Assembly (NCBI RefSeq): GCF_003987015.1
Contig: NZ_PIPQ01000001.1
Span: forward strand, 864,938 to 928,937
Direction of reading: 5' to 3'
Length of the DNA stretch: 64,000 nt
Source of the DNA: Aliidiomarina taiwanensis
GTDB lineage: Bacteria; Pseudomonadota; Gammaproteobacteria; Enterobacterales; Alteromonadaceae
The notes under the pieces were generated by a model. It worked only from the letters and a program-made list of their open reading frames with translations, made no database searches and had not been told where the DNA came from. Position 1 is the stretch's first letter. Each line of letters opens with the position of its first letter. The translations under genes and the position numbers were made by a program. Positions 1 through 9,277 of the stretch are shown piece by piece.

Positions 1-345
1 GTCACACACACCCGCTAAGTCAATGGCCGACATTAGGCGTGCGTTTACGTAAGCACGGTGCAGCGAGTCACGCATGGCTAAGCCATTCATAACCGTTGCC
101 AGCATTCCCATATGGTCACCTACCACACGGTTCATACCAGCTTTTGCTAACCCTTCCCCACGGAATAAATTGCCACCGCCAATCACAACGCCTACTTGTA
201 CCCCTAGCTCAAGAATTTCTTTAATTTCTTGCGCCATTCTGTCCAACACGCGGGCATCAATTCCAAAGGGCTCGTCCCCCATCAGGGCTTCACCACTTAG
301 CTTTAATAAAATACGTCGGTAGGTCGGGTTCGGATTCGTACTCAT
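1..345 (-). CDS. pyrH: UMP kinase, 3' end outside the window
   Basis: UMP kinase phosphorylates UMP to UDP in the cytoplasm (pyrimidine nucleotide synthesis). Reading leftward from an ATG at 345, 115 codons are present and the frame runs off the window edge. The N-terminal half shows the bacterial amino-acid-kinase-type signature: [12 protein letters not shown] near residues 10-21 and [10 protein letters not shown] near residues 57-66, followed by the [12 protein letters not shown] segment. It lies downstream of rpsB-tsf, the usual gammaproteobacterial order (frr normally follows). An intrinsic terminator separates it from tsf, so it probably has its own promoter or depends on read-through. 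The call rests on strong motif recognition. Confidence 0.96.
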   Translation of the reverse strand, partial: MSTNPNPTYRRILLKLSGEALMGDEPFGIDARVLDRMAQEIKEILELGVQVGVVIGGGNLFRGEGLAKAGMNRVVGDHMGMLATVMNGLAMRDSLHRAYVNARLMSAIDLAGVCD

Positions 346-370
346 GTGTTGGATTCCCTATTTTCAGTCA

Positions 371-403
371 AAAAAAACCGCGCCGACAAAATGTCAGGCG
401 CGG
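371..403 (-). terminator. Rho-independent terminator after tsf
   Basis: Read on the minus strand, CCGCGCC pairs with GGCGCGG and the stem is extended by TGTC/GACA around a small A/T loop. Eight T residues follow. It lies between the tsf stop and the pyrH start, so it should end or attenuate rpsB-tsf transcripts before pyrH. Confidence 0.9.
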
Positions 404-441
404 TGTTATTCATAATGGTATAGCGTGTATAACCACGAAGA

Positions 442-1317
442 TTAGCCCTTAACAGCAGCTACCTGTGCTTGCACTTCTGCAGCAAAGTCTTCTTCTTTAC
501 GCTCAATACCTTCACCTACTTCAAAGCGAGCAAAGGTAACCACGTCAGCGCCTGCTTCTTTCAGCAACTCACCAACTGTTTTGCTTGGGTCTTTCACAAA
601 TGGCTGACCTGTTAGGCTGATTTCACCGGTGAATTTCTTCATACGGCCAACAACCATTTTTTCAGCAATTTCTTGTGGCTTACCAGACTGAACAGCGATG
701 TCTACTTGAATAGCACGCTCTTTTTCAATCACCTCAGCATCTACGTCTTCCGGCTTCACGAACTGTGGCGCGCTTGCCGCAACGTGCATTGCGATGTCAC
801 GAGCTAGTTCTTCAGTACCACCTGTGATAGCAACAGCTACACCAATACGGTTACCGTGAACATAGGTTGCAACCAGGTCGCCAGCTTCAATTGTCGTTAC
901 ACGGCGAACGTTCATGTTTTCACCGATTTTGCTCACTAGGTTAGCACGCGTTTCTTCAACTGTGCCTTCGCCAATATTGGTAGCATTAAGCGCTTCAACA
1001 TTGTTTTCACGGTTAGCAAAAGCAGCAGCAACTACTTTTTCACCGAACGCTAGGAAGCTTTCGTCACGTGCAACGAAGTCAGTTTCACAGTTTAACTCAA
1101 CTAAAGTACCTACGTTTCCTTCAGCTTTTGTTAAAACAACACCTTCAGCGGCAATACGACCAGCTTTTTTAGCTGCTTGTGCTTGACCACTCTTACGCAT
1201 GTTTTCAATTGCTAATTCCATGTCGCCATTAGCTTCTTGAAGCGCTTTTTTACAATCCATCATGCCTGCGCCAGTACGCTCGCGCAGTTCTTTTACCATT
1301 GCAGCGGTAATTGCCAT
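442..1317 (-). CDS. tsf: Translation elongation factor Ts
   Basis: EF-Ts is the guanine-nucleotide exchange factor that regenerates EF-Tu-GTP. The product is 291 aa, close to the family's usual 280-300. It has the N-terminal UBA-like segment ([19 protein letters not shown], residues 9-27) and the core [10 protein letters not shown] motif near residue 80 that contacts EF-Tu. The start is ATG at 1317. It lies 89 bp downstream of rpsB, the universal rpsB-tsf pair, and is followed by a strong terminator. Nothing is unusual in length or sequence. Confidence 0.98.
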   Translation of the reverse strand: MAITAAMVKELRERTGAGMMDCKKALQEANGDMELAIENMRKSGQAQAAKKAGRIAAEGVVLTKAEGNVGTLVELNCETDFVARDESFLAFGEKVVAAAFANRENNVEALNATNIGEGTVEETRANLVSKIGENMNVRRVTTIEAGDLVATYVHGNRIGVAVAITGGTEELARDIAMHVAASAPQFVKPEDVDAEVIEKERAIQVDIAVQSGKPQEIAEKMVVGRMKKFTGEISLTGQPFVKDPSKTVGELLKEAGADVVTFARFEVGEGIERKEEDFAAEVQAQVAAVKG

Positions 1318-1406
1318 GATCCAGTCCTCAATACGTCAGAATTCTTGAAACAAGCCCAGCGTGCTTTCACACTGGGCCACGAACTCGCTATAAAACCAAG
1401 CGGTTT

Positions 1407-2162
1407 TTATTCAGCGCTTGGCTCTGCGTCTTCTGCAGGCGCTTCTACGAAGTCGTCTGCTTCACTTACTTCAGCACCACCTTTTTGGCGACCCGCTGAA
1501 ATAGCAGAAGCGGCAGCATTCAAGTACAGCTGAACAGCGCGGATAGCGTCGTCATTCCCTGGGATTACGTAGTCTACGCCATCTGGGTTTGAGTTCGTAT
1601 CAACAACAGCAATAACAGGAATACCTAGGTTGTTTGCTTCTTTAATCGCAATGTGTTCGTGATCAGCATCGATAACGAACAGAGCGTCTGGCAAACCACC
1701 CATGTCTTTAATACCACCAAGGCTTTTTTCTAGCTTTTCCATTTCACGCGTTAACGTTAACGCTTCTTTCTTGGTTAGCTTTTCAAAAGTACCGTCTTGG
1801 CTTTGCGTTTCTAAGTCTTTTAAACGCTTGATCGACTGACGAACTGTTTTCCAGTTCGTTAACATACCACCTAACCAACGGTGTTGAACGTAGAACTGAC
1901 CACATGCTTTCGCAGCAGTTTGTACTTGTTCAGAAGCAGCACGCTTAGTACCAACAAAAAGTACTTTACCGTTGTTTGAACCAATGTGACCTAAGAAGTC
2001 CAATGCCTTGTTCATCATTGGCACTGTGGTTTCAAGGTTGATGATATGAATCTTGTTTCGTGCGCCAAAAATGAACGGCTTCATTTTTGGGTTCCAGAAG
2101 CGAGTTTGGTGACCGAAGTGAACACCAGCTTTGAGCATGTCACGCATAGACACGTTTGCCAT
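1407..2162 (-). CDS. rpsB: 30S ribosomal protein S2
   Basis: S2 is a late-assembling protein of the small ribosomal subunit that bridges head and body. The 251-aa product begins [26 protein letters not shown] in style (first 20 residues typical of S2), and has the conserved HIINLETT and [10 protein letters not shown] segments. The C-terminus is acidic ([13 protein letters not shown]), as often seen in gammaproteobacterial S2. It is the first gene of rpsB-tsf and has a long structured leader and a good promoter upstream. Autoregulation by S2 through the leader is known in E. coli and inferred here. Confidence 0.98.
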   Translation of the reverse strand: MANVSMRDMLKAGVHFGHQTRFWNPKMKPFIFGARNKIHIINLETTVPMMNKALDFLGHIGSNNGKVLFVGTKRAASEQVQTAAKACGQFYVQHRWLGGMLTNWKTVRQSIKRLKDLETQSQDGTFEKLTKKEALTLTREMEKLEKSLGGIKDMGGLPDALFVIDADHEHIAIKEANNLGIPVIAVVDTNSNPDGVDYVIPGNDDAIRAVQLYLNAAASAISAGRQKGGAEVSEADDFVEAPAEDAEPSAE

Positions 2163-2310
2163 AATAGTTTCCTTTTAGGGGTTAGGCCTCCATATACCCC
2201 ATGCCGCGACTCATTAAAGAGCACCCCGCAGAATGTGTCGGTATATGTGTGTTAATTTAAGTTAATGTACTTGCGGGTTCTAGTACGAGACCAAGAACCT
2301 AAAACAAGCG
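2163..2310 (-). promoter_or_regulatory. rpsB 5' leader, possible S2 autoregulatory region
   Basis: About 150 nt lie between the predicted rpsB start site and its ATG. A long-range helix is possible between CCCGCA (2272-2277 read on minus) and TGCGGG (2225-2230), enclosing a 41-nt internal region. In gammaproteobacteria the rpsB leader is known to bind S2 and repress translation of rpsB-tsf. The position fits, but I matched only pairing, not a covariance model. Confidence 0.5.
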
Positions 2311-2316
2311 GCGCGA

Positions 2317-2345
2317 TTTATACCATGAATGACGGGTAAAAACAA
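2317..2345 (-). promoter_or_regulatory. Sigma70-type promoter for rpsB-tsf
   Basis: On the minus strand a -35 of TTGTTT (2340-2345) and a -10 of TATAAA (2317-2322) are separated by exactly 17 bp. The sequence just after the -10 is GC-rich (CGCGCCGC), the kind of discriminator associated with stringent control of ribosomal genes. Confidence 0.7.
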
Positions 2346-2424
2346 GCAGGATGCGTAATAGAAGTGAATCTGCTAAACTGCCCTGCATTCATTATTCCCC
2401 TCTGTTTATAAAGAAAGGTAGTAC

Positions 2425-3210
2425 ATGGCAGCCATTATTAAAACCGCCGAAGAAATTGAAAAAATGCGCATTGCAGGCCAACTCGCCGCAGACGTATTAG
2501 ACATGATAACCCCCTATGTTAAAGCTGGGGTCACCACCGACGAATTAAACACCATTTGTCACGACTATATTGTTGCCCATGACGCCTACCCTGCTCCCTT
2601 AAACTATCATGGGTTTCCAAAGTCTATTTGCACCTCGGTCAACCACTGTGTGTGTCACGGTATACCCGACAACAAAAAGCTAAAAGACGGCGACATTATT
2701 AATATCGACGTGACCGTATTAAAAGACGGCTACCACGGCGACACCAGTAAAATGTTCATTGTGGGCGAAGGGTCTATTCTAGCCAACCGCTTGGTTAAAG
2801 TAACGCAAGAAGCCCTATACCGCGCAATAAAAATGGTGAAGCCAGGTGTGCGCTTAGGCGACATCGGTGCCGACATTCAAAAGTATGGTGAAAGCTTTGG
2901 CTACTCCATTGTGCGCGAGTACTGTGGCCATGGTATTGGTGCTGAGTTCCACGAAGAGCCGCAGGTGCTGCACTATGGCACGCCCGGCACAGGTGTTGAA
3001 CTGCAAGCAGGCATGTGCTTTACCATTGAGCCTATGATTAACGCCGGTAAGCCGCATACCAAGTTACTCCGCGACAACTGGACGGTTCTAACCAAAGACC
3101 GCAGCTTAAGCGCCCAGTGGGAACACACACTGCTTGTCACAGAAAACGGTGTTGAGGTATTAACCTTGCGTAGCGACGAAGACTTACCTCGCATTATAGA
3201 GCACGCTTAA
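2425..3210 (+). CDS. map: Methionine aminopeptidase type I
   Basis: Removes the initiator methionine from nascent proteins in the cytoplasm. The 261-aa length matches E. coli Map (264). All five metal-ligand regions are visible: NIDVTVLKDGYHGDTSKMF (two Asp), GHGIG (His), FTIEPMI (Glu) and WEHTLLV (Glu). Start ATG at 2425 follows AAAGGTAG. It is divergent from rpsB, the classical arrangement, and is followed 4 bp later by glnD, so the two are probably co-transcribed. Confidence 0.98.
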   Translation: MAAIIKTAEEIEKMRIAGQLAADVLDMITPYVKAGVTTDELNTICHDYIVAHDAYPAPLNYHGFPKSICTSVNHCVCHGIPDNKKLKDGDIINIDVTVLKDGYHGDTSKMFIVGEGSILANRLVKVTQEALYRAIKMVKPGVRLGDIGADIQKYGESFGYSIVREYCGHGIGAEFHEEPQVLHYGTPGTGVELQAGMCFTIEPMINAGKPHTKLLRDNWTVLTKDRSLSAQWEHTLLVTENGVEVLTLRSDEDLPRIIEHA

Positions 3211-3214
3211 CCCC

Positions 3215-5833
3215 ATGGCTGCAAGCGCGCTTCCCAGCTTCCAACCAGACTGGCCAGCCCAGGTTCACTCATCTGGGCCCTGGCGCGCTCAGCTAAACGC
3301 ATACAATCAGTGGGCTAACGAACTCTTTGCAACGGCCGAAATAGACGCTCTGCTTAGCAGCCGTTCGCATTTTTTTGACCAGTTACTGACTCAACTATGG
3401 CAGGCCTTTGGTTTAGACCAAACAGACCTTGCGCTCGTTGCGATTGGCGGATACGGCCGTGGCATAGTGCACCCAGCCTCCGACATTGACTTGTTGCTGT
3501 TGTTTCACACCCCGCTTAATACAGAACAAGAGCACAGCGTCAGTGCGTTTATTACCTTTTTATGGGACTTACGCATTGACCTAGGTCACTCTGTTCGTAG
3601 CGTTGCCGACTGCATGTTACAGGCCGCCGCAGACATTACCATTGCCACCAGTTTAATTGAGAACCGGCATATTACGGGCGAAGCCACATTAACGAAAGCG
3701 CTGAACCTCGCTTTAACCACAGAATTTCCATGGCAAAGTCGTGACTTTTATCAAGCCAAATGTGAAGAGCAGCGTCAACGACATCAAAAGTACCACAGCA
3801 GTTCGTACAACTTAGAGCCAAACATTAAGCTTTCACCGGGTGGTTTACGCGACATTCAAACCATCCACTGGATAGCCAAGCAACACTTTAAAACCAGGCG
3901 CGACGAAAGCTTAGTGGAATATAACTATATAACCGCTGAAGAGTTTGTGGAGCTACGTGAGTACCAGAGTTTTCTCTGGCGCATTCGGTACGCTTTGCAT
4001 GAAGTTGCAGGCAAAAACGAAAACCGTTTGTTATTCGACTACCAGCCGGAAATAGCGCAGCGCCTTGGCTTTGGCGGAACCGATAAGCGGGCCGTAGAGC
4101 GTATGATGAAAAGCTACTTCCAAGTGGTGCTGAAAGTAGGCGAGCTCAACCAAATGTTGCTGCAGTTTTTTGAGCAAGCCATTTTGGGACCTGTCGACAT
4201 TCATGAACCAGAGCCACTCAGTGACGACTTTGCTTTGAACCAGCACCTTATTATGGTTCGCAATGACCATGCCTTTGCTAAGCCAGAGCAACTGATGCGC
4301 TTTTTTGTTTTTATCGCCAAAGACAAACGCATTAAGGGCATTCATTCCCATAGTATTCGTTTACTTCGAAATGCTCGGGCTAATCTCACTGCGCCATTAT
4401 CTGAAAATGCAGAATGCCGTACTTTATTTCGTAAGCTACTGGCACACCCGACCGGATTTGGCCGTGCCTTTGCCTTGATGCACAGACACGGCATTATGGC
4501 CTGTTATTTAAAGGCTTGGGCCAACATTGTAGGGCAAATGCAATTTGATTTGTTTCACGCCTACACGGTCGACGAGCATACCTACCGTTTAATTCGTAAT
4601 TTATATCGTTTCACCCTGCCAGCGCACACGGACGAGTTTCCTTTAGCCAGTGACATTGTGCAGCAACTTGAACGCCCAGAGCTGTTATTTTTAGCGGGCA
4701 TTTTTCACGATATTGCTAAAGGGCGTGGTGGTGATCACTCCGAGTTAGGCGCCGTCGACGCCTATCACTTTTGTATTCAACACGACTACAGTGAAGTGGA
4801 CGCTGAGTTAGTGGCTTGGCTGGTAAAACAGCATTTACTGATGTCGTTAACCGCACAAAAGCGGGATATTTACGACCCAGAGGTTATTCAAGCTTTTGCC
4901 CGTGAGGTGAAAACAAAGCAGCGCTTGCAACTTCTATATTGCCTTACCGTGGCCGACATTCGTGCTACTAACAGTAACTTGTGGAATAACTGGAAAGCCA
5001 GCTTACTGGAAGAACTGTACCGAGCGACAGAAGACACATTACAGAACGACGGTGAAAGCACTCTAACGCTACGCCAGCGTATACAAGAAAATAAGCAAGT
5101 CGCGCTGGCTTTATTGTTGAGCGCTGGCTTCGACGCCATCGAAGTGCAGCAGTTGTGGGCTCGGTTTACTGCTGACTATTTTTCACGCCATACGCCGGAA
5201 CAAATTTCTTGGCATAGCCAGCATTTAATTCATGTCAAAGAACGCCAACTGCCTTTAATATTAATTGGCGATGAGAACAACCAAGGCACCACAGAAATAT
5301 TTATTTATCACCTGGAAGAGAATCATTTGTTTGCAAATGTAGCCGCCGTACTCGACGCTCAGCATTTAAGTATTCACGACGCAAAAATACTGAACACGCG
5401 GGACGGCTATGTCATGGACACCTTCATTGTACTTGAGCGAGACAGTTCTCCCCTGTACGATCAGCACCGCATTGAAGAAGTTCGTCAGCACTTACATGAT
5501 GTACTGCGCAAGCGCCGCTCACCGCCACGACAGCAGCGGGGCCTGTCGCGCCGCATGAAAAACTTCCAGGTCACCACGCAACTGACCTTTTTACCGCAAA
5601 AAAATGAACGAAAAACCACTTTTGAACTGGTTACCCTCGATAGGCCCGGCTTAATAGCGCGGGTCACTCGCGTGTTTATCCAGCAACAGTTAAACTTGAT
5701 GGCCGCTAAAATAACCACGGTGGGCGAACAAGCAGAAGACTTATTTATAGTCTGTAATGCCCAGCAAAAAGCATTAACCGAAACAGAGCGGGAAGCGCTC
5801 CGTGACGCCATCGTGAAAGAACTAGACCATTAA
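3215..5833 (+). CDS. glnD: PII uridylyltransferase / uridylyl-removing enzyme
   Basis: Bifunctional nitrogen sensor that uridylylates PII (GlnB/GlnK) when glutamine is low and deuridylylates it when glutamine is high. The 872-aa protein has the nucleotidyltransferase motif GGYGRG (78-83) with the DID metal aspartates (90-92). An HD hydrolase domain follows near residue 495 (FHDIAKGRGGDHSELG). Two C-terminal ACT domains lie at about 690-770 and 800-870; the last contains LVTLDRPGLIARVTRVF. The start lies 4 bp after map with no strong Shine-Dalgarno, suggesting translational coupling. Length is near E. coli GlnD (890). Confidence 0.97.
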   Translation: MAASALPSFQPDWPAQVHSSGPWRAQLNAYNQWANELFATAEIDALLSSRSHFFDQLLTQLWQAFGLDQTDLALVAIGGYGRGIVHPASDIDLLLLFHTPLNTEQEHSVSAFITFLWDLRIDLGHSVRSVADCMLQAAADITIATSLIENRHITGEATLTKALNLALTTEFPWQSRDFYQAKCEEQRQRHQKYHSSSYNLEPNIKLSPGGLRDIQTIHWIAKQHFKTRRDESLVEYNYITAEEFVELREYQSFLWRIRYALHEVAGKNENRLLFDYQPEIAQRLGFGGTDKRAVERMMKSYFQVVLKVGELNQMLLQFFEQAILGPVDIHEPEPLSDDFALNQHLIMVRNDHAFAKPEQLMRFFVFIAKDKRIKGIHSHSIRLLRNARANLTAPLSENAECRTLFRKLLAHPTGFGRAFALMHRHGIMACYLKAWANIVGQMQFDLFHAYTVDEHTYRLIRNLYRFTLPAHTDEFPLASDIVQQLERPELLFLAGIFHDIAKGRGGDHSELGAVDAYHFCIQHDYSEVDAELVAWLVKQHLLMSLTAQKRDIYDPEVIQAFAREVKTKQRLQLLYCLTVADIRATNSNLWNNWKASLLEELYRATEDTLQNDGESTLTLRQRIQENKQVALALLLSAGFDAIEVQQLWARFTADYFSRHTPEQISWHSQHLIHVKERQLPLILIGDENNQGTTEIFIYHLEENHLFANVAAVLDAQHLSIHDAKILNTRDGYVMDTFIVLERDSSPLYDQHRIEEVRQHLHDVLRKRRSPPRQQRGLSRRMKNFQVTTQLTFLPQKNERKTTFELVTLDRPGLIARVTRVFIQQQLNLMAAKITTVGEQAEDLFIVCNAQQKALTETEREALRDAIVKELDH

Positions 5834-5875
5834 CCCAAGAACCATAAGTTAAAGAACTAAAAAGGACCCTGTTAC

Positions 5876-6700
5876 ATGAGCTCTTTACAGCAAACCATTG
5901 AGGCTGCGTTTGAGCAACGCCTTGAATTCTCTCCCCAGTCTGCCCCCGTTGACGTTCGTGACGCTGTGCAGCAAGTGCTTAAGCAACTCGACAGCGGCGC
6001 CTTACGTGTGGCCGAAAAGCAAAACGGTGAATGGGTAGTTCACCAATGGGTGAAAAAGGCCGTGTTGCTTTCGTTCCGTTTAAACGACAACGAATTAATG
6101 CCAGGCGCAGAAACGAACTTTTACGACAAAGTGCCCAGCAAGTATGCGCATTACACCACGGAAGACTTCCAGCAGGATGGCGTGCGCATCGTGCCCCCGG
6201 CCATGGTGCGCCAAGGCAGTTACGTAGGCCCCAACGTTGTGGTTATGCCCAGTTACATAAACCTAGGTGCATACGTAGACGAAGGCAGCATGGTGGACAC
6301 CTGGGCCACTGTGGGCTCCTGTGCTCAAATTGGAAAGAACGTACACTTGTCCGGTGGTGTCGGTATTGGCGGTGTATTAGAGCCACTGCAAGCCAACCCA
6401 ACGATTATTGAAGACAACTGCTTTATTGGAGCGCGCTCTGAAATTGTTGAAGGCGTGATTGTAGAAGAAGGCGCGGTTATTTCGATGGGCGTGTACATTA
6501 GCCAAAGCACCCGTATTTACGACCGTGAAACAGGCGAAATACACTATGGCCGCGTACCGGCAGGCTCTGTTGTAGTACCAGGCGCTATTCCGGCAAAAGA
6601 CGGCAGCCACTCTTTGTATGCTGCTATTATTGTCAAGAAAGTAGACGCCCAAACCCGCGCTAAAGTGGGTGTCAACGAGCTGCTTCGCAACGTCGAATAA
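5876..6700 (+). CDS. dapD: 2,3,4,5-tetrahydropyridine-2,6-dicarboxylate N-succinyltransferase
   Basis: Catalyses the succinyl-CoA-dependent step of the succinylase branch of lysine/diaminopimelate synthesis. At 274 aa it equals E. coli DapD. A left-handed beta-helix of hexapeptide repeats spans about residues 105-235 ([20 protein letters not shown], then the [10 protein letters not shown] segment). The start is an ATG after AAGGACC. It sits 42 bp downstream of glnD, as in E. coli. An intrinsic terminator for it lies inside the convergent truC gene. Confidence 0.98.
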   Translation: MSSLQQTIEAAFEQRLEFSPQSAPVDVRDAVQQVLKQLDSGALRVAEKQNGEWVVHQWVKKAVLLSFRLNDNELMPGAETNFYDKVPSKYAHYTTEDFQQDGVRIVPPAMVRQGSYVGPNVVVMPSYINLGAYVDEGSMVDTWATVGSCAQIGKNVHLSGGVGIGGVLEPLQANPTIIEDNCFIGARSEIVEGVIVEEGAVISMGVYISQSTRIYDRETGEIHYGRVPAGSVVVPGAIPAKDGSHSLYAAIIVKKVDAQTRAKVGVNELLRNVE

Positions 6701-6702
6701 GC

Positions 6703-7464
6703 TTAATCAAACACCCGTGTAAAGCTTTCTGGTATCGCCCGTTCCAAGTGAACGGGCTTTTTTGTTACCGGGTGAATAAAGCGAAGCTCTGTTGCTGCGA
6801 GTAATAGCCGATGGCATTGAAAGTGTTCACGAAAAAAGACGTTGTGACGGCCGTCTCCATGGCGGGTGTCGCCAACAATGGGATGCCGCAAGTGTGCTAA
6901 ATGACGCCGTAACTGATGCTTTCTGCCTGTTTCTGGCTGAAGCTTAAGTAAGGAGTAACGCGTTGTGGGATATTTCTTGCTCACTTGAAAAGGCAGTTCC
7001 ACACAAGCTAAACGTTCAAAGTTCGTAATGGCCGTTTGGGCAGGCTTTTCTTGGTTGGCTTGCTTGTCGGCTATTTTGTCGAGTTCTTCTTTTAGCGGGT
7101 AATCAATACGCCCTTGCTCAGGCGCATAACCACGCACCACCGCATGGTAGCTACGGCGAATCTGACCCGCTTGGAACTGGTTTTGAATGGCAGCAGCCAC
7201 TTCAGCCGACAATGCAAACAGCAGCAGGCCCGACGTAGGCCTGTCCAGCCGGTGCACAGGAAACACATGCTGGCCAAGCTGATCGCGCAACATTTGCATG
7301 GCAAACCAGCGCTCTCGCCGCGCTAAATAAGACCTGTGAACCAGCAACCCTGCTGGTTTTTCTATCACCACCAGGTCGGCATCTGCGTACACTATGTCTA
7401 AAGGGCCAAAGGGGTTTTCTACTTGCTCTGGCGCTTCATGTGTTTGCTTATTTGTGCAGTTCAT
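6703..7464 (-). CDS. truC: tRNA pseudouridine(65) synthase TruC
   Basis: RluA-family pseudouridine synthase. TruC modifies U65 of certain tRNAs. The 253-aa protein carries the catalytic motif HRLDRPTSG with Asp at residue 74, and the RRHLAHLRHPIVGDTRHGDG segment (20 residues) near the C-terminus. Assignment to TruC rather than RluA/RluC follows from size and the adjacent yqcC, the same pair as in E. coli. The ATG overlaps the yqcC end by 17 bp, so translation is probably coupled. Its last codons contain the dapD terminator in antisense. Confidence 0.9.
   Translation of the reverse strand: MNCTNKQTHEAPEQVENPFGPLDIVYADADLVVIEKPAGLLVHRSYLARRERWFAMQMLRDQLGQHVFPVHRLDRPTSGLLLFALSAEVAAAIQNQFQAGQIRRSYHAVVRGYAPEQGRIDYPLKEELDKIADKQANQEKPAQTAITNFERLACVELPFQVSKKYPTTRYSLLKLQPETGRKHQLRRHLAHLRHPIVGDTRHGDGRHNVFFREHFQCHRLLLAATELRFIHPVTKKPVHLERAIPESFTRVFD
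6737..6763 (+). terminator. Rho-independent terminator of dapD, inside truC
   Basis: GCCCGTTC (6737-6744), loop CAAGT, GAACGGGC (6750-6757), then TTTTTT on the plus strand. It lies 37 bp after the dapD stop but within the last 20 codons of the convergent truC gene. The opposite strand has no T-run after the stem, so it should act only on dapD transcripts. Confidence 0.88.
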
Positions 7465-7762
7465 CGAGTGCTCGTAGTGTTAAAATAAGCGCCCGACGCT
7501 CACCCCATTTCCCCCGCCAGCTTTCTTCTGCCATCGGGCTAACCGCAAAGCCTTTTGGTAAGGCGATGTTGTTGTGAATGCGGTGCTCAAACTCTGGGAT
7601 CATGATAAACTGTAACCATTGATGAAATTCAAGGGTATCTACCGCAAAGGGCTCCGTGCTTTTTAATAATTCAGGTGAGGGAGGGGTTCCTTCCCATAGG
7701 TCAAGTGCTTGAAGCTGTTCACGCAACTGTGTCAGCAGCTGCATTGTTTCTTTTACCGCCAC
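7448..7762 (-). CDS. yqcC: YqcC family protein (DUF446)
   Basis: About 104-aa cytoplasmic protein of unknown function, conserved next to truC in gammaproteobacteria. Family hallmarks are FAVDTLEFHQWLQFIMIP (residues ~40-57), LPKGFAVSPMAEESW and the RALILTLRALDEL end. Two consecutive GTG codons at 7765 and 7762 follow AGGAG. The second is better spaced (6 nt) and is used here; an internal ATG at 7744 is also possible. First gene of a two-gene operon with truC. Confidence 0.85.
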   Translation of the reverse strand: MAVKETMQLLTQLREQLQALDLWEGTPPSPELLKSTEPFAVDTLEFHQWLQFIMIPEFEHRIHNNIALPKGFAVSPMAEESWRGKWGERRALILTLRALDELHK

Positions 7763-7866
7763 CACGGACTCCTATCGTGTTTCTAAATGTTCCCTATTGT
7801 AAGCAAAAACCATGCGCTTGGGTATGAACGATTCCCAAGACCACTAAAGAAGAGAGTAAGAGCCCC

Positions 7867-8907
7867 ATGACCAGCATAGCAACCCTCACGGAATTTTTAG
7901 AAGCAAGTGGTGTAGAATGGCGTGTGCACGACTTGTCGCGAAGAGTGACTGCGCTTTCTCCAGAGTTGTTACGTGCTGTGGAATTAGGTCAGCGCCCTTT
8001 CCCTACGCCCCGTCAGCAAAAAGCTTGGCTTGCTATTACCTTTTGGCAGACCACGCCTTATATCTGGTTTGTTGCTCTGCCTTTAGACGAGCGCGGTGCG
8101 TTTCAACACGCGGCAATGCAACACTTTATGAGTATTATTGTGGAGGCACTTGGCGAAACGCCTACAGCCGACGTTACGGAGTCGCAAGAAGAGTTACTGA
8201 AGCAAAACCCATATATATTCCAACCCGACGAAGCCCGCCGGGCTGCCTTTCACGCGGCTATTTCAATACAACTCGAGCAGCCACCTTCTATTCACTTTGA
8301 ACATGCAGAGGCCTTTTTCTCCGGTAAAAGCGACATAGACTGGCAATTACTTGGCGTGCAAGGCATTCACGACATGGCCCAACGCAGCCTTACAGCACCG
8401 GCTGTACAGCAATTTATTTACCAAGGCTTTCTCGACTTCCCAGAGCCATTACAAGAAGCCTTATGCCTAGCACTTGAACAGGTTGCCCTACCCTCTTCGC
8501 TGCAAAGCAATCTGTTAACGCTGCGAACCAAGCTTTCAACGGTCAGCCAACAACAAAAGCTGTTACGGTGTGTTTCTGCCCGTGCCAATGAACCCTCGAC
8601 CCGCCAATGGATTCGCCAGTTATTGCAAGAACCACAAGGGAGCCAGGCTGAACAGCAAGAACTCTATCTTATAATGGCTGCACGCTGCTGGGCTGCTTTT
8701 AACGACGTCGAGCTGTTAACCCTTTATTTTACGCAGGTTGCCACGTTAAGTACTGAGCTATTTATTCAGCTTTACCGCGAGCTCGTTGCTATTGCAGAGC
8801 TGCGCCCATTTTGCTTAGGTTTACTTTATCAAGCAGACGTACAACCCGTTCTTCAAGAAGCCTTTACAGCCCTTAAACAGTCGGTAGCAAGGAACAAACA
8901 TGTTTAA
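7867..8907 (+). CDS. DUF3549 family protein
   Basis: 346-aa soluble protein of unknown function, recognised as the DUF3549 family of marine gammaproteobacteria. The conserved N-terminus reads ATLTEFLEASGVEWRVHDLSR with a later RPFPTPRQQKAWLAI segment. The C-terminal half is leucine- and glutamine-rich alpha-helical sequence resembling helical repeats. No catalytic motif or signal peptide is visible. It overlaps the following DUF3301 gene by 8 bp, so the two are translationally coupled. Divergent from yqcC-truC. Confidence 0.75.
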   Translation: MTSIATLTEFLEASGVEWRVHDLSRRVTALSPELLRAVELGQRPFPTPRQQKAWLAITFWQTTPYIWFVALPLDERGAFQHAAMQHFMSIIVEALGETPTADVTESQEELLKQNPYIFQPDEARRAAFHAAISIQLEQPPSIHFEHAEAFFSGKSDIDWQLLGVQGIHDMAQRSLTAPAVQQFIYQGFLDFPEPLQEALCLALEQVALPSSLQSNLLTLRTKLSTVSQQQKLLRCVSARANEPSTRQWIRQLLQEPQGSQAEQQELYLIMAARCWAAFNDVELLTLYFTQVATLSTELFIQLYRELVAIAELRPFCLGLLYQADVQPVLQEAFTALKQSVARNKHV

Positions 8908-9277
8908 CTTATATGACGTGCTTGTCCTGTTTGTTTTTATAGGTATTTGCGCAGCTTTCTGGCAATGGCGTCAGCAAGACGAAACCGCCCGAACCTATGC
9001 CCAGCACCTATGTAAAAAGCATGAGTTGCAATTGCTCGACATTGCTAGGAAGTCTGGCCGGCCTAGCTGGCAAAATGGATTAGGCTGGCTCGCTCGGTAT
9101 GAATTTGGCTTTTCCAGCGACCGGGAAAAGCGCTACGAAGCCAGCTTGACTCTTTTTAATCTTCGGTTGCAAGAGCACCATATTCCCCCGCACCGGACCC
9201 CTAACGAGCCTGCCCCGCAAGCGAGCGCTACTGAAACTTATTCCAGCATGAGTTATGGCCCTTCAAAGAAGGGCTAA
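8900..9277 (+). CDS. DUF3301 family small membrane protein
   Basis: 125-aa protein with one N-terminal transmembrane segment (residues ~5-25, VLVLFVFIGICAAFWQW), then a basic cytoplasmic domain containing RKSGRPSW and FGFSSDREKRYEA. This pattern is typical of DUF3301. It is coupled to the DUF3549 gene by an 8-bp overlap, and the two families are often adjacent. The ~40 C-terminal residues are low-complexity (Pro/Ala/Ser) and probably disordered. Function unknown; a membrane-anchored partner of the upstream protein is my inference. Confidence 0.75.
   Translation: MFNLYDVLVLFVFIGICAAFWQWRQQDETARTYAQHLCKKHELQLLDIARKSGRPSWQNGLGWLARYEFGFSSDREKRYEASLTLFNLRLQEHHIPPHRTPNEPAPQASATETYSSMSYGPSKKG

Noticed and set aside
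74..322. Plus-strand open frame opposite pyrH
   Set aside because: It is antisense to a clear pyrH coding frame with conserved kinase motifs, and has low-complexity Pro/Ser/Thr composition typical of an antisense shadow.
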